A stretch of DNA of 64,000 nt from Mesorhizobium shangrilense (GTDB lineage Bacteria > Pseudomonadota > Alphaproteobacteria > Rhizobiales > Rhizobiaceae), in assembly GCF_028826155.1 (NCBI RefSeq), contig NZ_JAQGPN010000001.1, forward strand, positions 4,097,501-4,161,500, given 5' to 3'. The notes beneath the pieces were generated by a model. It was not told the origin of the DNA. It saw only the letters and a program-made list of their open reading frames with translations, and did not search any database. Every line of letters starts with the position of its first letter. The first letter of the stretch is position 1. A program made the position numbers and the translations under genes. Below are positions 10,056 through 19,453 of the stretch, piece after piece.

Positions 10056-10343
10056 TCAGGACGGGACGGCTGCAACGCCCGAAGTCAGGGCCACGACCGA
10101 CATTCCGTTGATGCATTCCGCAGGTTCAGCGTACCAGTCGGATGCGGCTGCCTGCGGCGGACGGCTCCCGATCGGGCTGACGTGCCCCCGCCGCGGAAGG
10201 TCCGCCAGTTCGCGCAGTGACATAGCCGCGACGACCGGATGGGCGAGAGGATCGCGCATCCACGCAGCACAGTCGTCCGCGTGGTGCAGCAGCGTTGCAG
10301 CAGCCGGTTCGAACAGTTTGCTGAGCATGGAGATAATCTTCAT
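10056..10343 (-). CDS. Small unrecognised protein, possibly DUF1127-like
   Basis: A 95-residue ORF with a good ribosome site (GGAGA seven bases before the ATG). The central segment HPVVAAMSLRELADLPRRG recalls the DUF1127 helix found in small rhizobial proteins, but the protein is longer than that family and the match is weak. The rest is Ala-rich with no membrane segment. It precedes the MFS gene by three bases and faces a LysR gene across about 96 bases, the usual layout of a LysR target operon. Function unknown. Confidence 0.6.
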   Translation of the reverse strand: MKIISMLSKLFEPAAATLLHHADDCAAWMRDPLAHPVVAAMSLRELADLPRRGHVSPIGSRPPQAAASDWYAEPAECINGMSVVALTSGVAAVPS

Positions 10344-10439
10344 GGGTCTTCTCCGTGCACTCGTTTCGTGCCTATAATTTCGTCTTGCTCGGACATTGCC
10401 GCAATCGAGATTTCGGAGGGCCTGCTTTAGGTTTTCTTG

Positions 10440-11369
10440 ATGAGACGACTGAACTCGGTTCACCTGAACGGGCTGCGCGCCGTCGAAAGCGTGACGCGCC
10501 TCGGGTCGCTGCAAAAGGCCGGCGACGAGCTCGGCGTGTCGTCCAGCGCGGTCAGCCAGCAGGTGGCGCGGACAGAAGCGCAGTTCGGCCGGCCCCTCTT
10601 CACACGGACACGGACCGGGCTGGTTCCGACCGAATTCGGCACGCGGATCGCCGCGCGGCTGACGGCCGGCTTCCGGGAGCTGGACGAGGCCATCGCGCTG
10701 GCCGAGGAGCAGGCGACGAACACTCTGACGGTGTCGGTCGCGCCGGCCTTCGCCTCGCGCTTCCTCGTGCCGCGGCTCAGCCGCTTCTTTGCGCTTCATC
10801 CCGAAATCCTGTTCCGCATCGACGCGTCCACGAATCTGGTCGACCTGGAAGCCTCCGGCGTCGATCTCGCGATCAGGCTGGGCAATGGCGATTGGCCGCG
10901 CGTGCAGACGGAGAAGCTGATCGACATGGACGTCTTCCCGATCTGCGCGCCGTCGATCGCGAGCCGGCTTCAGTCTATCCAGGATCTGGCGCGGGTGCAC
11001 CTGATCAGCGACATCAGCACCATGATCTCCTGGGACGACTGGTTCGCTGCCGCCGGCGTCAAGCCGGTCAAGAGCCTGGAGGGCATCAGCTTCACCGATG
11101 TGCTGCTGTGCCTCGACGCCGTACTGTCCGGACACGGCGTGATGCTGGGCTGGCAGATGCTGGCGGGCGACGCGCTTGCGGACGGGCGGCTCGTCGAACC
11201 GTTCGGGGTTCGCGCACGGACCGGGTTCGCGCACTACTTCGTGACGCCGGAGAACCGGCGCGTCGAGCGCAAGGTGAGCCTCTTCAAGCGATGGGTGATC
11301 GAAGAGGTGGCTGACGCCACGCGGTGCATCGCCGGGCGCGGACAGGATCAGGACCGCTCCGCCGGCTGA
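10440..11369 (+). CDS. LysR-family regulator, GcvA-like
   Basis: A 309-residue regulator. The N-terminal winged HTH is clear (LNGLRAVESVTRLGSLQKAGDELGVSSSAVSQQV split over residues about 7-42). The C-terminal co-inducer domain contains GVDLAIRLGNGDWP near residue 145, the pattern of the GcvA subgroup. A TTG directly precedes the chosen ATG. TATAAT occurs at 10373-10378 in the upstream gap, without an obvious -35. It is divergent from the small ORF/MFS pair, the most likely target. Confidence 0.88.
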   Translation: MRRLNSVHLNGLRAVESVTRLGSLQKAGDELGVSSSAVSQQVARTEAQFGRPLFTRTRTGLVPTEFGTRIAARLTAGFRELDEAIALAEEQATNTLTVSVAPAFASRFLVPRLSRFFALHPEILFRIDASTNLVDLEASGVDLAIRLGNGDWPRVQTEKLIDMDVFPICAPSIASRLQSIQDLARVHLISDISTMISWDDWFAAAGVKPVKSLEGISFTDVLLCLDAVLSGHGVMLGWQMLAGDALADGRLVEPFGVRARTGFAHYFVTPENRRVERKVSLFKRWVIEEVADATRCIAGRGQDQDRSAG

Positions 11370-11432
11370 CCTATTGGCGCTTGGTCCCGACAGGACTATG
11401 TGTCCGGCACGAACCTGCACAGAGGACTCCCG

Positions 11433-12689
11433 ATGAGCGACTATCCGCGCAATGCCGCCCCCGCAATCGACCCCGCAAAACTCGACAAGCTGGCCGAGGT
11501 GGCGATCAAGGTCGGCCTGCAGCTCGCGCCGGGCCAGGATCTGGTGATGACGTCATCGGTCGCCGCGCTGCCGCTGGCGCGCCGCATCACCGAGCATGCC
11601 TACAAGGCCGGCGCCGGGCTGGTGACCTGCCTTGTCAACGACGACGAGATGACGCTGGCGCGGTTCCGCCACGGCGCGGAGGCGGGTTTCGACCGCGCTG
11701 CCGGCTGGCTCTACGACGGCATGGCGAAGGCGTTCGGCGAGGGTGCTGCGCGACTCGCGGTGCGCAGCGACAACCCCATGCTGCTGGCCAACGAGGATCC
11801 CGCAAAGGTTTCGCGCGCCAACAAGGCCAACTCGATCGCCTACCAGCCGGCACTGGAGAAGATCACCGGCTTCGACATCAACTGGACGATCGTGGCCTAT
11901 CCCGACGCGGCCTGGGCCAAGCTGGTCTTCCCGAACGACGAGGAGGATGTCGCCGTCGCCAAGCTGGCAAACGCCATCTTTTCAGCCTCCCGGGTCGACG
12001 TGGCCGATCCCGTTGCCAACTGGCAGGCTCACAATGCGGCCCTGCGCAGCCGCACCCAGTGGCTGAACGGCAAGAACTTCCATTCCCTGCACTACACCGG
12101 CCCGGGCACCGACCTGACGATCGGCCTCGCCGACGGACATGAGTGGAAGGGCGGCGCCTCCAACGCCAAGAACGGGATCACGTGCAATCCCAACATCCCG
12201 ACCGAAGAAGTGTTCACCACGCCGCATGCGCGGCGCGTCGAGGGCCGCGTGCGCAGCACCAAGCCGCTGTCCTACCAGGGCACGCTGATCGACGACATCG
12301 AGGTGCGGTTCGAGGCCGGCCGGATCGTCGAGGCGAAGGCGTCCAGGGGCGAGACCGTGCTGCAAAAAGTGCTGGACACCGACGAGGGTGCACGCCGGCT
12401 CGGAGAGGTTGCGCTGGTGCCCCATTCCTCGCCGATCTCGAAAAGCGGGCTGCTTTTCTATAACACCCTCTTTGACGAGAACGCAGCGAGCCATATCGCG
12501 CTCGGCCAGTGTTACTCGGATTGCTTCGTGAACGGCGCATCGCTGTCAGCCGAGGAGATCGCCGCACGCGGCGGCAACAAGAGCCTCATTCACATCGACT
12601 GGATGATCGGTTCGGGCGAGATCGACATTGACGGGCTGGATGCGCAGGGGAACCGCACCCCGGTCATGCGAAATGGCGAGTGGGCGTAG
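11433..12689 (+). CDS. M29-family aminopeptidase (AmpT/AmpS type)
   Basis: A 418-residue cytoplasmic metallopeptidase of family M29, which removes N-terminal residues using two divalent metal ions. The N-terminal half carries LDKLAEVAIKVGLQLAPGQD, common in the family. The metal-binding C-terminal half shows NIPTEEVFTTPH, RRLGEVALVPHSSPIS, ASHIALGQCY and the HID motif in SLIHIDWMIGSGEIDIDG. The ATG at 11433 follows GAGGACTCCCG and starts a normal-length protein; an upstream in-frame ATG adds 11 unrelated residues. It is separated from the upstream LysR gene by 63 bases and may or may not be co-transcribed. Confidence 0.92.
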   Translation: MSDYPRNAAPAIDPAKLDKLAEVAIKVGLQLAPGQDLVMTSSVAALPLARRITEHAYKAGAGLVTCLVNDDEMTLARFRHGAEAGFDRAAGWLYDGMAKAFGEGAARLAVRSDNPMLLANEDPAKVSRANKANSIAYQPALEKITGFDINWTIVAYPDAAWAKLVFPNDEEDVAVAKLANAIFSASRVDVADPVANWQAHNAALRSRTQWLNGKNFHSLHYTGPGTDLTIGLADGHEWKGGASNAKNGITCNPNIPTEEVFTTPHARRVEGRVRSTKPLSYQGTLIDDIEVRFEAGRIVEAKASRGETVLQKVLDTDEGARRLGEVALVPHSSPISKSGLLFYNTLFDENAASHIALGQCYSDCFVNGASLSAEEIAARGGNKSLIHIDWMIGSGEIDIDGLDAQGNRTPVMRNGEWA

Positions 12690-12861
12690 CTGAGTCGGCG
12701 CTGGCCCCCTCCTCTCGATGGCGAGGGCGGCCGGATGGGCCGGGCGGGGGAAAGCACTCGCGTACCTGCAGAGACCCGTACGTCTCACCTGACCTGTCCT
12801 TGGATTGGCCAAAGGCCGGACCCGGGGGCTCAGCACTTCCCCATCGAGGAGGACGAGAGCG

Positions 12862-13212
12862 CTATCTCTTGACCGCCTCCTCATAGGCATCGGCCTTGAA
12901 GCCGAAGAGCAGCCGGTCGCCGGTGTCGAGCACCGGCCTCTTTATGAGATTGGTTTCCGCTAGAATCATCCGGCGCGCGGCATCCTCGTCGATCTTCGCC
13001 TTGTCGGCGTCGGGCAGTTCCTTGAACGTCGTGCTGTTGCGGTTGAGCACCTTTTCCCAGCCGGCGCGTTTGAACCAGCCGTCGACGATCTCCGGATCGA
13101 GTTTCTTCACACGATAGTCGAAGAATTCGTGCTCAATCCCCTGGCTATCGAGCCAATTCCGCGCCTTCTTCACAGTGTCGCAGCTCTTGAATCCGTAAAG
13201 TGTGACCGCCAT
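12862..13212 (-). CDS. ArsC/Spx-family protein (YffB-like)
   Basis: A 116-residue thioredoxin-fold protein. FKSCDTVKKARNWLDSQG places a single N-terminal Cys where ArsC and Spx have their redox Cys, and LIKRPVLDTGDRLLFGF matches the conserved C-terminal strand with the cis-proline. The YffB subgroup probably reduces or exchanges glutathione mixed disulfides; arsenate reduction is not implied without ars neighbours. The ATG at 13212 has GGAGG at good spacing and begins exactly at the fold (MAVTLYGFKSC). Longer in-frame starts add non-homologous residues. Confidence 0.85.
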   Translation of the reverse strand: MAVTLYGFKSCDTVKKARNWLDSQGIEHEFFDYRVKKLDPEIVDGWFKRAGWEKVLNRNSTTFKELPDADKAKIDEDAARRMILAETNLIKRPVLDTGDRLLFGFKADAYEEAVKR

Positions 13213-13593
13213 CGGTGCCTCCATTCTCTGCTGCGCATAGCCTGTCGTCGCCGAGGCCTCAAGGTTCGCAAACGCCGTGAAGTTCTTGAAAACAGGCAGG
13301 TTCGGGGTCGCGCCCTGCGTCATTTGAGCCCCGCTTGACTTCCCCGACCGCATCCCCAACTATGGCGTCATGAACAACGTTGCCAAAATCAACGGCGCAT
13401 TGCCATTCCGGGTATGCCCCATCGCGGGAGCGTAACCCCCGGCTCGGTCGCAATAGGCGCCCCGAGCCGCGGGGCGACGTATGGCGGAAATTCCGGGACA
13501 GCTTCTCCTCCCGGCTAACGCACTCAAACAAAACTTCCAAAACGACCATGACCGGCCCCCTGGGCCGGTGTGGCATGAACACGGATCATTCAA
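13213..13593. other. 381-base gap upstream of the Rnk pair
   Basis: No gene is supported here. The gap lies between the divergent ArsC-like and first Rnk-like genes and must hold both promoters. The only structure seen is a perfect inverted repeat at 13551-13569 (ACCGGCCC-CCT-GGGCCGGT), 25 bases before the Rnk-like start. It has no T-run and could be an operator or a 5' leader hairpin. Confidence 0.5.
13551..13569. repeat. Inverted repeat before rnk-like gene 1
   Basis: Eight-base perfect arms (ACCGGCCC and GGGCCGGT) flank CCT, 25 bases upstream of the ATG of the first Rnk-like gene. It is either a dyad operator or a leader hairpin close to the ribosome site. Confidence 0.5.
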
Positions 13594-14034
13594 ATGCAAG
13601 AAAAGTCGCGACCGCGCCGCAAGCCGGAAATCCGCATCGCCAAGACCGAGCACGCACGCCTGTCCGTGCTCGCCGAATCGTATGCCGAGCGCAACCCGGA
13701 TCTCTCCGACGAACTGCTCGCGGAGCTGGACCGGGCTCGGGTCGTGGCCGACGACGCGGTGCCGGCGACCATCGTGCGCATGGGCTCGACGGTGACCTTC
13801 AAGCCGGACACCGGTGAAGCAAAGACCGTCACGCTGGTCTTCCCGGGCGATGCCGACATCGCCCAGGGCAAGGTGTCGATCCTGACGCCCATCGGGACCG
13901 CCCTGATCGGCCTGTCGGCCGGCCAGTCCATGGCGTGGACCGCGCGGGACGGGCGCACTCACGAGCTTTCGGTGCTGAGCGTCGATGCACCGGAGAGCAC
14001 GCCCGACCCCGCTCCGTCCGTCCTGTCTGCATAG
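13594..14034 (+). CDS. rnk: Rnk-like GreA/GreB C-domain protein 1
   Basis: A 146-residue protein of the regulator-of-nucleoside-diphosphate-kinase (Rnk) type. A basic N-terminus (KSRPRRKPEIRIAKTEH) is followed by a short helical segment (ARLSVLAESYAERNP) in place of the long GreA coiled coil, and then the FKBP-like Gre C-terminal domain (VRMGSTVTFKPDTG, SILTPIGTALIGLSAGQ). Rnk binds the RNA polymerase secondary channel and affects NDP kinase and alginate levels in gammaproteobacteria. A second paralogue lies 179 bases downstream. Confidence 0.88.
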   Translation: MQEKSRPRRKPEIRIAKTEHARLSVLAESYAERNPDLSDELLAELDRARVVADDAVPATIVRMGSTVTFKPDTGEAKTVTLVFPGDADIAQGKVSILTPIGTALIGLSAGQSMAWTARDGRTHELSVLSVDAPESTPDPAPSVLSA

Positions 14035-14213
14035 GCTGCACGGAAACCGACATGTCACGCCTCGTCCGCCGCCTCCTCAATCACGCGGGTAGCCTGATCA
14101 CGGGAGTCTGACCCCTGCGCCTGCGCGACTGCCGGGCTCAGGGGACAGATTTCACGATCAGTTCAACGCCTGAGGCCGGGTGCCGCCCTCGGGCCGGCCG
14201 GTGGAGACGCGAC

Positions 14214-14774
14214 ATGTCCGAGACGAATGCCTGTCAACTTACAACCAAGGACTACACCATCCTGGAAGTGATGCTGGAGAGGCATTTCCAGCATGACGAG
14301 GTGATGTCCGCCCTTCTGCGCCGCAAGACTTCCGACGCCGTCGTGATGTTCCGCGAGGACATCCCGGCGAATGTGGTCACGCTCAGCAGCAGGGTCGCCT
14401 ATCACGTCGACGGCGGTCCGTCGGAAGTCCGCATCATCGCGCACGATCAGATGCGCGGTCTCGTCGGCATGATCCTGCCCATCACCAATCCGCGCGGCCT
14501 CGCTCTGCTGGGGCTGGCCGAAGGGCAATCGATCACCATACCGGGCAAGGATGGCCTTCCGGAAACGCTGACGGTGACCGAGGTGATGTACCAGCCGGAA
14601 GCGGACAGGCGGGAAAAGGCGGCAGGCGACGGGGATTCTTCGACCGGCAGCGCGTCAAAATCAGCGCCCTTTCTGCGCCTGGTGAGCAGCACGGACACGC
14701 TGCCGCCAGCCAAGCCAAAGGTCCCGATGCCGGCCGACAACGGCTTCGACGATCCCGGACCGTCTGCAGCATAG
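14214..14774 (+). CDS. Rnk-like GreA/GreB C-domain protein 2
   Basis: A 186-residue paralogue of the preceding protein. The helical N-terminus (TKDYTILEVMLERHFQHD) and Gre-like domain (VVTLSSRVAYHVDG, MILPITNPRGLALLGLAEGQ) align with it, but the sequence has diverged. It also carries an extra 45-residue C-terminal tail rich in Ser, Pro and Lys that ends DDPGPSAA. The tip residues differ between the two, so they may not act alike on RNA polymerase. It is separated from the first by 179 bases, so co-transcription is uncertain. Confidence 0.83.
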   Translation: MSETNACQLTTKDYTILEVMLERHFQHDEVMSALLRRKTSDAVVMFREDIPANVVTLSSRVAYHVDGGPSEVRIIAHDQMRGLVGMILPITNPRGLALLGLAEGQSITIPGKDGLPETLTVTEVMYQPEADRREKAAGDGDSSTGSASKSAPFLRLVSSTDTLPPAKPKVPMPADNGFDDPGPSAA

Positions 14775-14921
14775 GGGCGTTCGCGGGCGCGACCCTCGAC
14801 TCTCCGTCGTATTCGAACTTTTCGACAGCGTGCTTAGGCCTTTGCGGCTGACCCATCGAATCCTTTGTGAGGAGATAGGGATCCTCGAAGCGGGCTCGGC
14901 GGCGATGCACGCCGCCGCTCC

Positions 14922-15350
14922 TTAAGGGGCGCTGGCGTTCTGCGCCGTCGGCATGGCCGACATATCGGTCCAGATCAGCTCGAAGACATGACCATCACGG
15001 TCTTCGATCGCACGGTTGTACATGAAACCCATGTCGTGCTTCTCCCGAATATCGACGCGTCCCCCAGCAGCCGCGGCCGCCTCAGTCGCGGCGTCGACGT
15101 CGTCTCGGCTTTCATGCGAAAGCGCCAACAAGACCTGGCTCGTCCGGTGCGCGTCGGGAATCTCCTTCGGCGTGAACGTCGAGAAGTAATCGCGGGTCAG
15201 CAGCTGGAAGGTGATGGCATCCGACCAGACCATCGAAGACGAGGACTCGTCGCTGAAATCAGGATTCTTCTTGCAGCCAATCGCCTCGTAGAACCGCGTT
15301 GCGGCTGCAAGATCCGCTACCGGCAAGTTCACGAAAATCATCTTGGGCAT
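14922..15350 (-). CDS. VOC (glyoxalase/bleomycin-resistance) family protein
   Basis: A 142-residue protein with the vicinal-oxygen-chelate fold: MIFVNLPVADLAAATRFYEA at the start and the C-terminal repeat ending AIEDRDGHVFELIWTDMSAM. This subgroup has few studied members and is mostly annotated as lactoylglutathione-lyase-like. The substrate cannot be told from sequence. It is divergent from a LysR gene across about 100 bases, which suggests regulation by that LysR. Confidence 0.87.
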   Translation of the reverse strand: MPKMIFVNLPVADLAAATRFYEAIGCKKNPDFSDESSSSMVWSDAITFQLLTRDYFSTFTPKEIPDAHRTSQVLLALSHESRDDVDAATEAAAAAGGRVDIREKHDMGFMYNRAIEDRDGHVFELIWTDMSAMPTAQNASAP

Positions 15351-15452
15351 TTCAATTGTCCAGCGGGTTTGCTCAGCCCAAACTAGATTTTCGCATTGTT
15401 GCCTGCAATCCCATTAGAATGGTAAGCACTTTCCGGAAAAGTGGGATAATCG

Positions 15453-16349
15453 ATGAGCCGCCTGGACGATCTCGACACCTTTGTCGCCATAGTCGAAGGC
15501 GGGAGCCTCACCGCCGCGGCCCGCCGGATGGGTCGTCCGGTGCAGTCCGTAAGCCGGGCGCTGTCGACATTGGAAGCCAGCGTTGGCGTCGAGCTCATCC
15601 GCCGCACGACCCGTCAGCTCAGTCCGACCGAGGCGGGGGCAGAGTTTTTCCGACGTGTCCAACCTGCGCTTTCGGAAATCATCGAGGCTAAGCTGGAGGC
15701 CGGGAGCAGGAAGATCGAGGCGAGCGGCCTGCTCCGCGTGGGTGCGCCAACGTTCTTCGCGCCGCCCTACATCGTGCCCGCCGCCGCGGAGTTCATGGCG
15801 CGGTATCCGAAGATCGAACTCGACCTTCGACTTTCCGGCAGGTTCGCCGACCTTGTCGAAGAACGTTTGGACCTAGCGATCAGGATTGGCGAGCTGCGCG
15901 ACACCGATCTGAAGGCCAAGCGGCTTGGGGAGTTGCGTCGCGCGTTCTTCGCGTCACCGGCATATCTGGCAACGCACGGCCGTCCCAGCCATCCGCGAGA
16001 TCTCACCCACCATCAATGTCTCGTGCGGTCGGAGGGAGCGCCAAACGTGCGTTGGCCTTACACGGACAATGGCGAAACCAAGGAGGTTCAGGTGACTGGG
16101 CGCTTTCGTTCGGACAATAGCGCTTCGATAATGCGTGCTGCCGCGCTGTCGGGGATCGGCATCGGCTTCGCCCCTCTTTGGCAGATTCACGAGTCCGTCG
16201 ATGATGGCAGGCTGGAACTCGTCCTGGTCGATTTCGAGCCACCGCCCGTGCCGATCCATGCGGTATGGCAAGGCGGGAAACTCATGCCTGCAAAGACCAG
16301 ATTGTTCATCGACATGGTGGCCGAACACCTGCGAGCAGCGAGATTGTAG
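15453..16349 (+). CDS. LysR-family regulator
   Basis: A 298-residue regulator of the large DsdC/YafC-like group. The winged HTH is at residues 3-60 (FVAIVEGGSLTAAARRMG, then VQSVSRALSTLEASVGVELI). The effector domain shows ERLDLAIRIGELRDTDLKAK and a late GIGIGFAPLW. It is divergent from the VOC-family gene, its likely target, and converges on guaA. Confidence 0.9.
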   Translation: MSRLDDLDTFVAIVEGGSLTAAARRMGRPVQSVSRALSTLEASVGVELIRRTTRQLSPTEAGAEFFRRVQPALSEIIEAKLEAGSRKIEASGLLRVGAPTFFAPPYIVPAAAEFMARYPKIELDLRLSGRFADLVEERLDLAIRIGELRDTDLKAKRLGELRRAFFASPAYLATHGRPSHPRDLTHHQCLVRSEGAPNVRWPYTDNGETKEVQVTGRFRSDNSASIMRAAALSGIGIGFAPLWQIHESVDDGRLELVLVDFEPPPVPIHAVWQGGKLMPAKTRLFIDMVAEHLRAARL

Positions 16350-16469
16350 CCGAGCGCCGTGGAAACCTTCGTGATGAGATTGGCGCGCCAAGCACAATCG
16401 ACGGAGTTCAGATGCGGGCGGAACGACGTGAAGATCGCCGAACCGCGCCAATGCCGCCGCTTGTGTCCC

Positions 16470-18032
16470 TCACTCCCACTCGATCGTGCCGGGCGGCTTG
16501 CTGGTCACGTCGTAGACGACCCGGTTGATGCCGCGCACCTCGTTGATGATGCGCGTTGCCGTCGCGCCGAGGAAGCCCATGTCGTAGTGGTAGAAGTCGG
16601 CCGTCATGCCGTCGACCGAGGTCACGGCGCGTAGCGCGCAGACGAATTCGTAGGTGCGGCCGTCGCCCATGACGCCGACGGTTTGCACTGGCAGCAGCAC
16701 GGCGAAGGCCTGCCAGATGGCGTCGTACAGCCCCGCCTTGCGGATCTCGTCGAGGTAGATGGCGTCGGCCTCGCGCAAGATCTCCAGCTTCTCGCGGGTG
16801 ACGCCGCCGGGGCAGCGGATCGCCAGGCCCGGCCCTGGGAACGGATGGCGACCGATGAAGTGATCAGGCAGGCCGAGTTCCTTGCCGAGCGCCCGCACCT
16901 CGTCCTTGAACAGCTCGCGCAGCGGCTCGACGAGCTTCATGTTCATGCGCTCGGGCAGGCCGCCGACATTGTGGTGCGACTTGATCGTCACCGAAGGTCC
17001 GCCGGTGAAGGAAACGCTCTCGATCACGTCCGGGTAGAGCGTGCCCTGGGCCAGGAACTCGGCCCCGCCAAGCTTCTTGGCTTCTTCCTCGAACACCTCG
17101 ATGAACAGGCGGCCAATGGTCTTGCGCTTGGCTTCGGGATCGGTTTCCCCCTCCAGCGCCGAGATGAAGCGGTCGGAGGCGTCGACGAGGATCAGCGGCA
17201 GGTTGTAGTGCTCGCGGAACATGGCGACGACGTTCTTCGCCTCGTCCTTGCGCATCAGGCCGTGGTCCACAAGGATGCAGGTGAGCTGATCGCCGACCGC
17301 CTCATGGATCAGCAGCGCGGCCACGGACGAATCGACGCCGCCCGACAGCGCGCAGATCACCTTGCCCTTGCCGACCTGCTTGCGGATGGCCTCCACCGCA
17401 TTGGCGCGGTAGGCCGACATGGTCCAGTCGCTCTCGATGCCAGCGATCTTCTGCACGAAGTTGGCCAGGAGTTTTGCGCCGTCCGGGGTGTGCACCACCT
17501 CCGGATGGAACTGGACGGCATAGAATTTGCGCGCTTCGTCAGCGATTGCGGCAAAGGGCGCGCCGGTCGACGTGCCGATCACGCGGAACCCGGGCGGAAT
17601 GGCGGTCACACGGTCGCCATGGCTCATCCACACCTGGTGACGGGTGCCCTTCGCCCAGACGCCGTCGAACAGCGCACTGTCCTCCGCCACCTCGAGGAAT
17701 GCGCGGCCGAACTCGCGGTGGAGGCCCCCCTCAACCTTGCCGCCGAGCTGCATGCACATGGTCTGCTCGCCGTAGCAGATGCCGAGCACCGGGATGCCGG
17801 CTTCGAAGATCGCGTCAGGCGCGCGCGGGCTGCCGGTGTCGATGGTGGAGGCCGGACCGCCGGACAGGACGACGGCTTTCGGCTTGAGGCGCCTGAACGC
17901 TTCGTCGGCGGACTGGAAGGGAACGATCTCGGAATAGACTCCCGCCTCGCGGATGCGCCGGGCGATCAGCTGCGTGACCTGGCTGCCGAAGTCTATGATG
18001 AGGACGGTATCGGGGTGGGCTGCGTTCGTCAT
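16470..18032 (-). CDS. guaA: GMP synthase (glutamine-hydrolysing)
   Basis: A 520-residue enzyme that aminates XMP to GMP, the last step of guanine nucleotide synthesis. The N-terminal class I glutamine amidotransferase domain has its Cys nucleophile at about residue 86 (VLGICYGEQ) and the His/Glu pair in [10 protein letters not shown]. The ATP pyrophosphatase domain has the P-loop [14 protein letters not shown]. The C-terminal dimerisation domain ends in the invariant PPGTIEWE. Glu replaces the Met often seen in the GICYGMQ motif. It stands alone; guaB lies about 8 kb away. Confidence 0.98.
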   Translation of the reverse strand: MTNAAHPDTVLIIDFGSQVTQLIARRIREAGVYSEIVPFQSADEAFRRLKPKAVVLSGGPASTIDTGSPRAPDAIFEAGIPVLGICYGEQTMCMQLGGKVEGGLHREFGRAFLEVAEDSALFDGVWAKGTRHQVWMSHGDRVTAIPPGFRVIGTSTGAPFAAIADEARKFYAVQFHPEVVHTPDGAKLLANFVQKIAGIESDWTMSAYRANAVEAIRKQVGKGKVICALSGGVDSSVAALLIHEAVGDQLTCILVDHGLMRKDEAKNVVAMFREHYNLPLILVDASDRFISALEGETDPEAKRKTIGRLFIEVFEEEAKKLGGAEFLAQGTLYPDVIESVSFTGGPSVTIKSHHNVGGLPERMNMKLVEPLRELFKDEVRALGKELGLPDHFIGRHPFPGPGLAIRCPGGVTREKLEILREADAIYLDEIRKAGLYDAIWQAFAVLLPVQTVGVMGDGRTYEFVCALRAVTSVDGMTADFYHYDMGFLGATATRIINEVRGINRVVYDVTSKPPGTIEWE

Positions 18033-18087
18033 GGCGGGCCTTTAAAGAAAGAACCGTGCCGGCGCAATGCCCGGATGTGCATGGAGG

Positions 18088-18765
18088 CTATGCGTCCTGC
18101 CGTGTTTCCAGTGTGCCGGCGGCAATCGCCTGTTCAAGGTCGGCGATGGCTGCCGCCAGCTTCTCGTCGATCACGTGGAGATACTCTTTCCAATCGTGCA
18201 CGCCGCCGACGTCGGTGTCGCCATCTGAGATGCCGCGCAGGCCGATCAGCGGCACGCCGAAGATCTGGCAGGCGCGCATGCAGGCGAAGGTTTCCATTTC
18301 CACCATGTCTTCGGCGATATCGTCGAAGACGGCGCCTGCGATGACGGCCCCGCTCGTCGACACGCTCGCCTCGGCGATGCCGGGGATGCGCAGCGGCAGA
18401 GGGAGCGTCGCCGGCAGGCGGAGATAGGGCGTAGTGTGCTTGGCGAAGCCGAAGGCCGATGCATCCATGTCGCGGTAGAGAACCGAGGAGACCTGAAAAA
18501 TGTCGGTCCGTTTCAGGCGGCGGCTGCCTGCCGAGCCGAGCGATACGACGAAATCCGGGAGGTGGCCCGCAAGCTTGAGTTCGGTCAGGGCCATGCCGAG
18601 ACGGACGCCTGCCTCAACCGGCCCGACGCCCGTCATCAGTGGCTTGAAAAGGCGCTGTAGATGCGGCCCGTATTCGGCTTGCGTCGCCATCACGAACAGA
18701 ACCTTGCGTCCTGCAAGATCCGCCAGCGGCGGCCTGCCGGCCGCTGCTCCGTCGCTGCAATCCAT
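18088..18765 (-). CDS. MTA/SAH nucleosidase family protein
   Basis: A 225-residue nucleoside phosphorylase-fold enzyme expected to cleave adenine from 5'-methylthioadenosine and S-adenosylhomocysteine. It has the family landmarks VSLGSAGSRR, the DMVEMETFACM strand with the ribose-binding Met-Glu, and LRGISDGDTD with the catalytic Asp. The ATG at 18765 has GAGGG six bases upstream and is preferred to in-frame ATGs at 18789 and 18819. It lies 55 bases upstream of guaA on the same strand, so the two may be co-transcribed. Confidence 0.85.
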   Translation of the reverse strand: MDCSDGAAAGRPPLADLAGRKVLFVMATQAEYGPHLQRLFKPLMTGVGPVEAGVRLGMALTELKLAGHLPDFVVSLGSAGSRRLKRTDIFQVSSVLYRDMDASAFGFAKHTTPYLRLPATLPLPLRIPGIAEASVSTSGAVIAGAVFDDIAEDMVEMETFACMRACQIFGVPLIGLRGISDGDTDVGGVHDWKEYLHVIDEKLAAAIADLEQAIAAGTLETRQDA

Positions 18766-18915
18766 TTCATACCCTCGCCCGGGACCCATCACGTTGGAGG
18801 GGTCGGTTGCCGGCGGCATCTAGAGAATGCCCCAGACGCGAGCAATGCCATGAGCCAATGCAAAGGAGCGACATCGCGCCGCGGCGACCTCCCGACCAGG
18901 CCCGCGGAGCGCCGC

Positions 18916-19374
18916 TCAGCCAGCGATATCGCCGCGCCCAGTGATAGTCATCATCGTGCCAGTCATGGTGGCGATGAGCTTCGCTTCGCCATCTGCCCCG
19001 AACGCATAGGCCTGCCCGTCAGCGACGATGATGGTGCGTCCGGGCTTGGTCACCGTACCTCGGAACAGGAAGCGCTCGCCCTTGCCGGGCGCCAGCAGGT
19101 TGACCTTGAACTCGATCGTCAGCACGGCGGCGTCAGGCGGCATTAACGAGAAGGCCGCATAGCCGCAAGCCGAATCCAGCGCCGTGGAGATGACGCCCGC
19201 ATGCAGAAATCCGTGCTGCTGGGTCAGTTGCGGGGAAAAGGGCATCTCCATTTCGACGATGCCAGGCGTCACCAGCGTGAGCTCCGCGCCGATGGTCTGC
19301 ATGGCTGACTGTCGCGCAAAGGAAGCACGCACGCGCTCCTCGTAGTCGGCTGCAGCTTCGAACTTGGCCGTCAT
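18916..19374 (-). CDS. PaaI-type hotdog-fold thioesterase
   Basis: A 152-residue protein of the PaaI/YdiI hotdog family. The active-site helix is visible (QHGFLHAGVISTALDSACGY), followed by VLTIEFKVNLLAPG and the final strands around GRTIIVADGQAYA. Such enzymes hydrolyse acyl-CoA or aryl-CoA thioesters; the substrate is not evident here. The ATG at 19374 starts a typical-length protein, while the longer frame upstream has no hotdog similarity. Confidence 0.88.
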   Translation of the reverse strand: MTAKFEAAADYEERVRASFARQSAMQTIGAELTLVTPGIVEMEMPFSPQLTQQHGFLHAGVISTALDSACGYAAFSLMPPDAAVLTIEFKVNLLAPGKGERFLFRGTVTKPGRTIIVADGQAYAFGADGEAKLIATMTGTMMTITGRGDIAG

Positions 19375-19453
19375 CGTTCCTCGCCCTTTTCTTTGCCGGT
19401 TATCGCAAAGGCGCCGACCCCGCGCAACGGATTCTGCTGCATTGCAGCATGCT

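Noticed and set aside
16683..18344. A 553-codon open frame antisense to guaA.
   Set aside because: It is the antisense shadow of a conserved gene, with biased composition and no motif.
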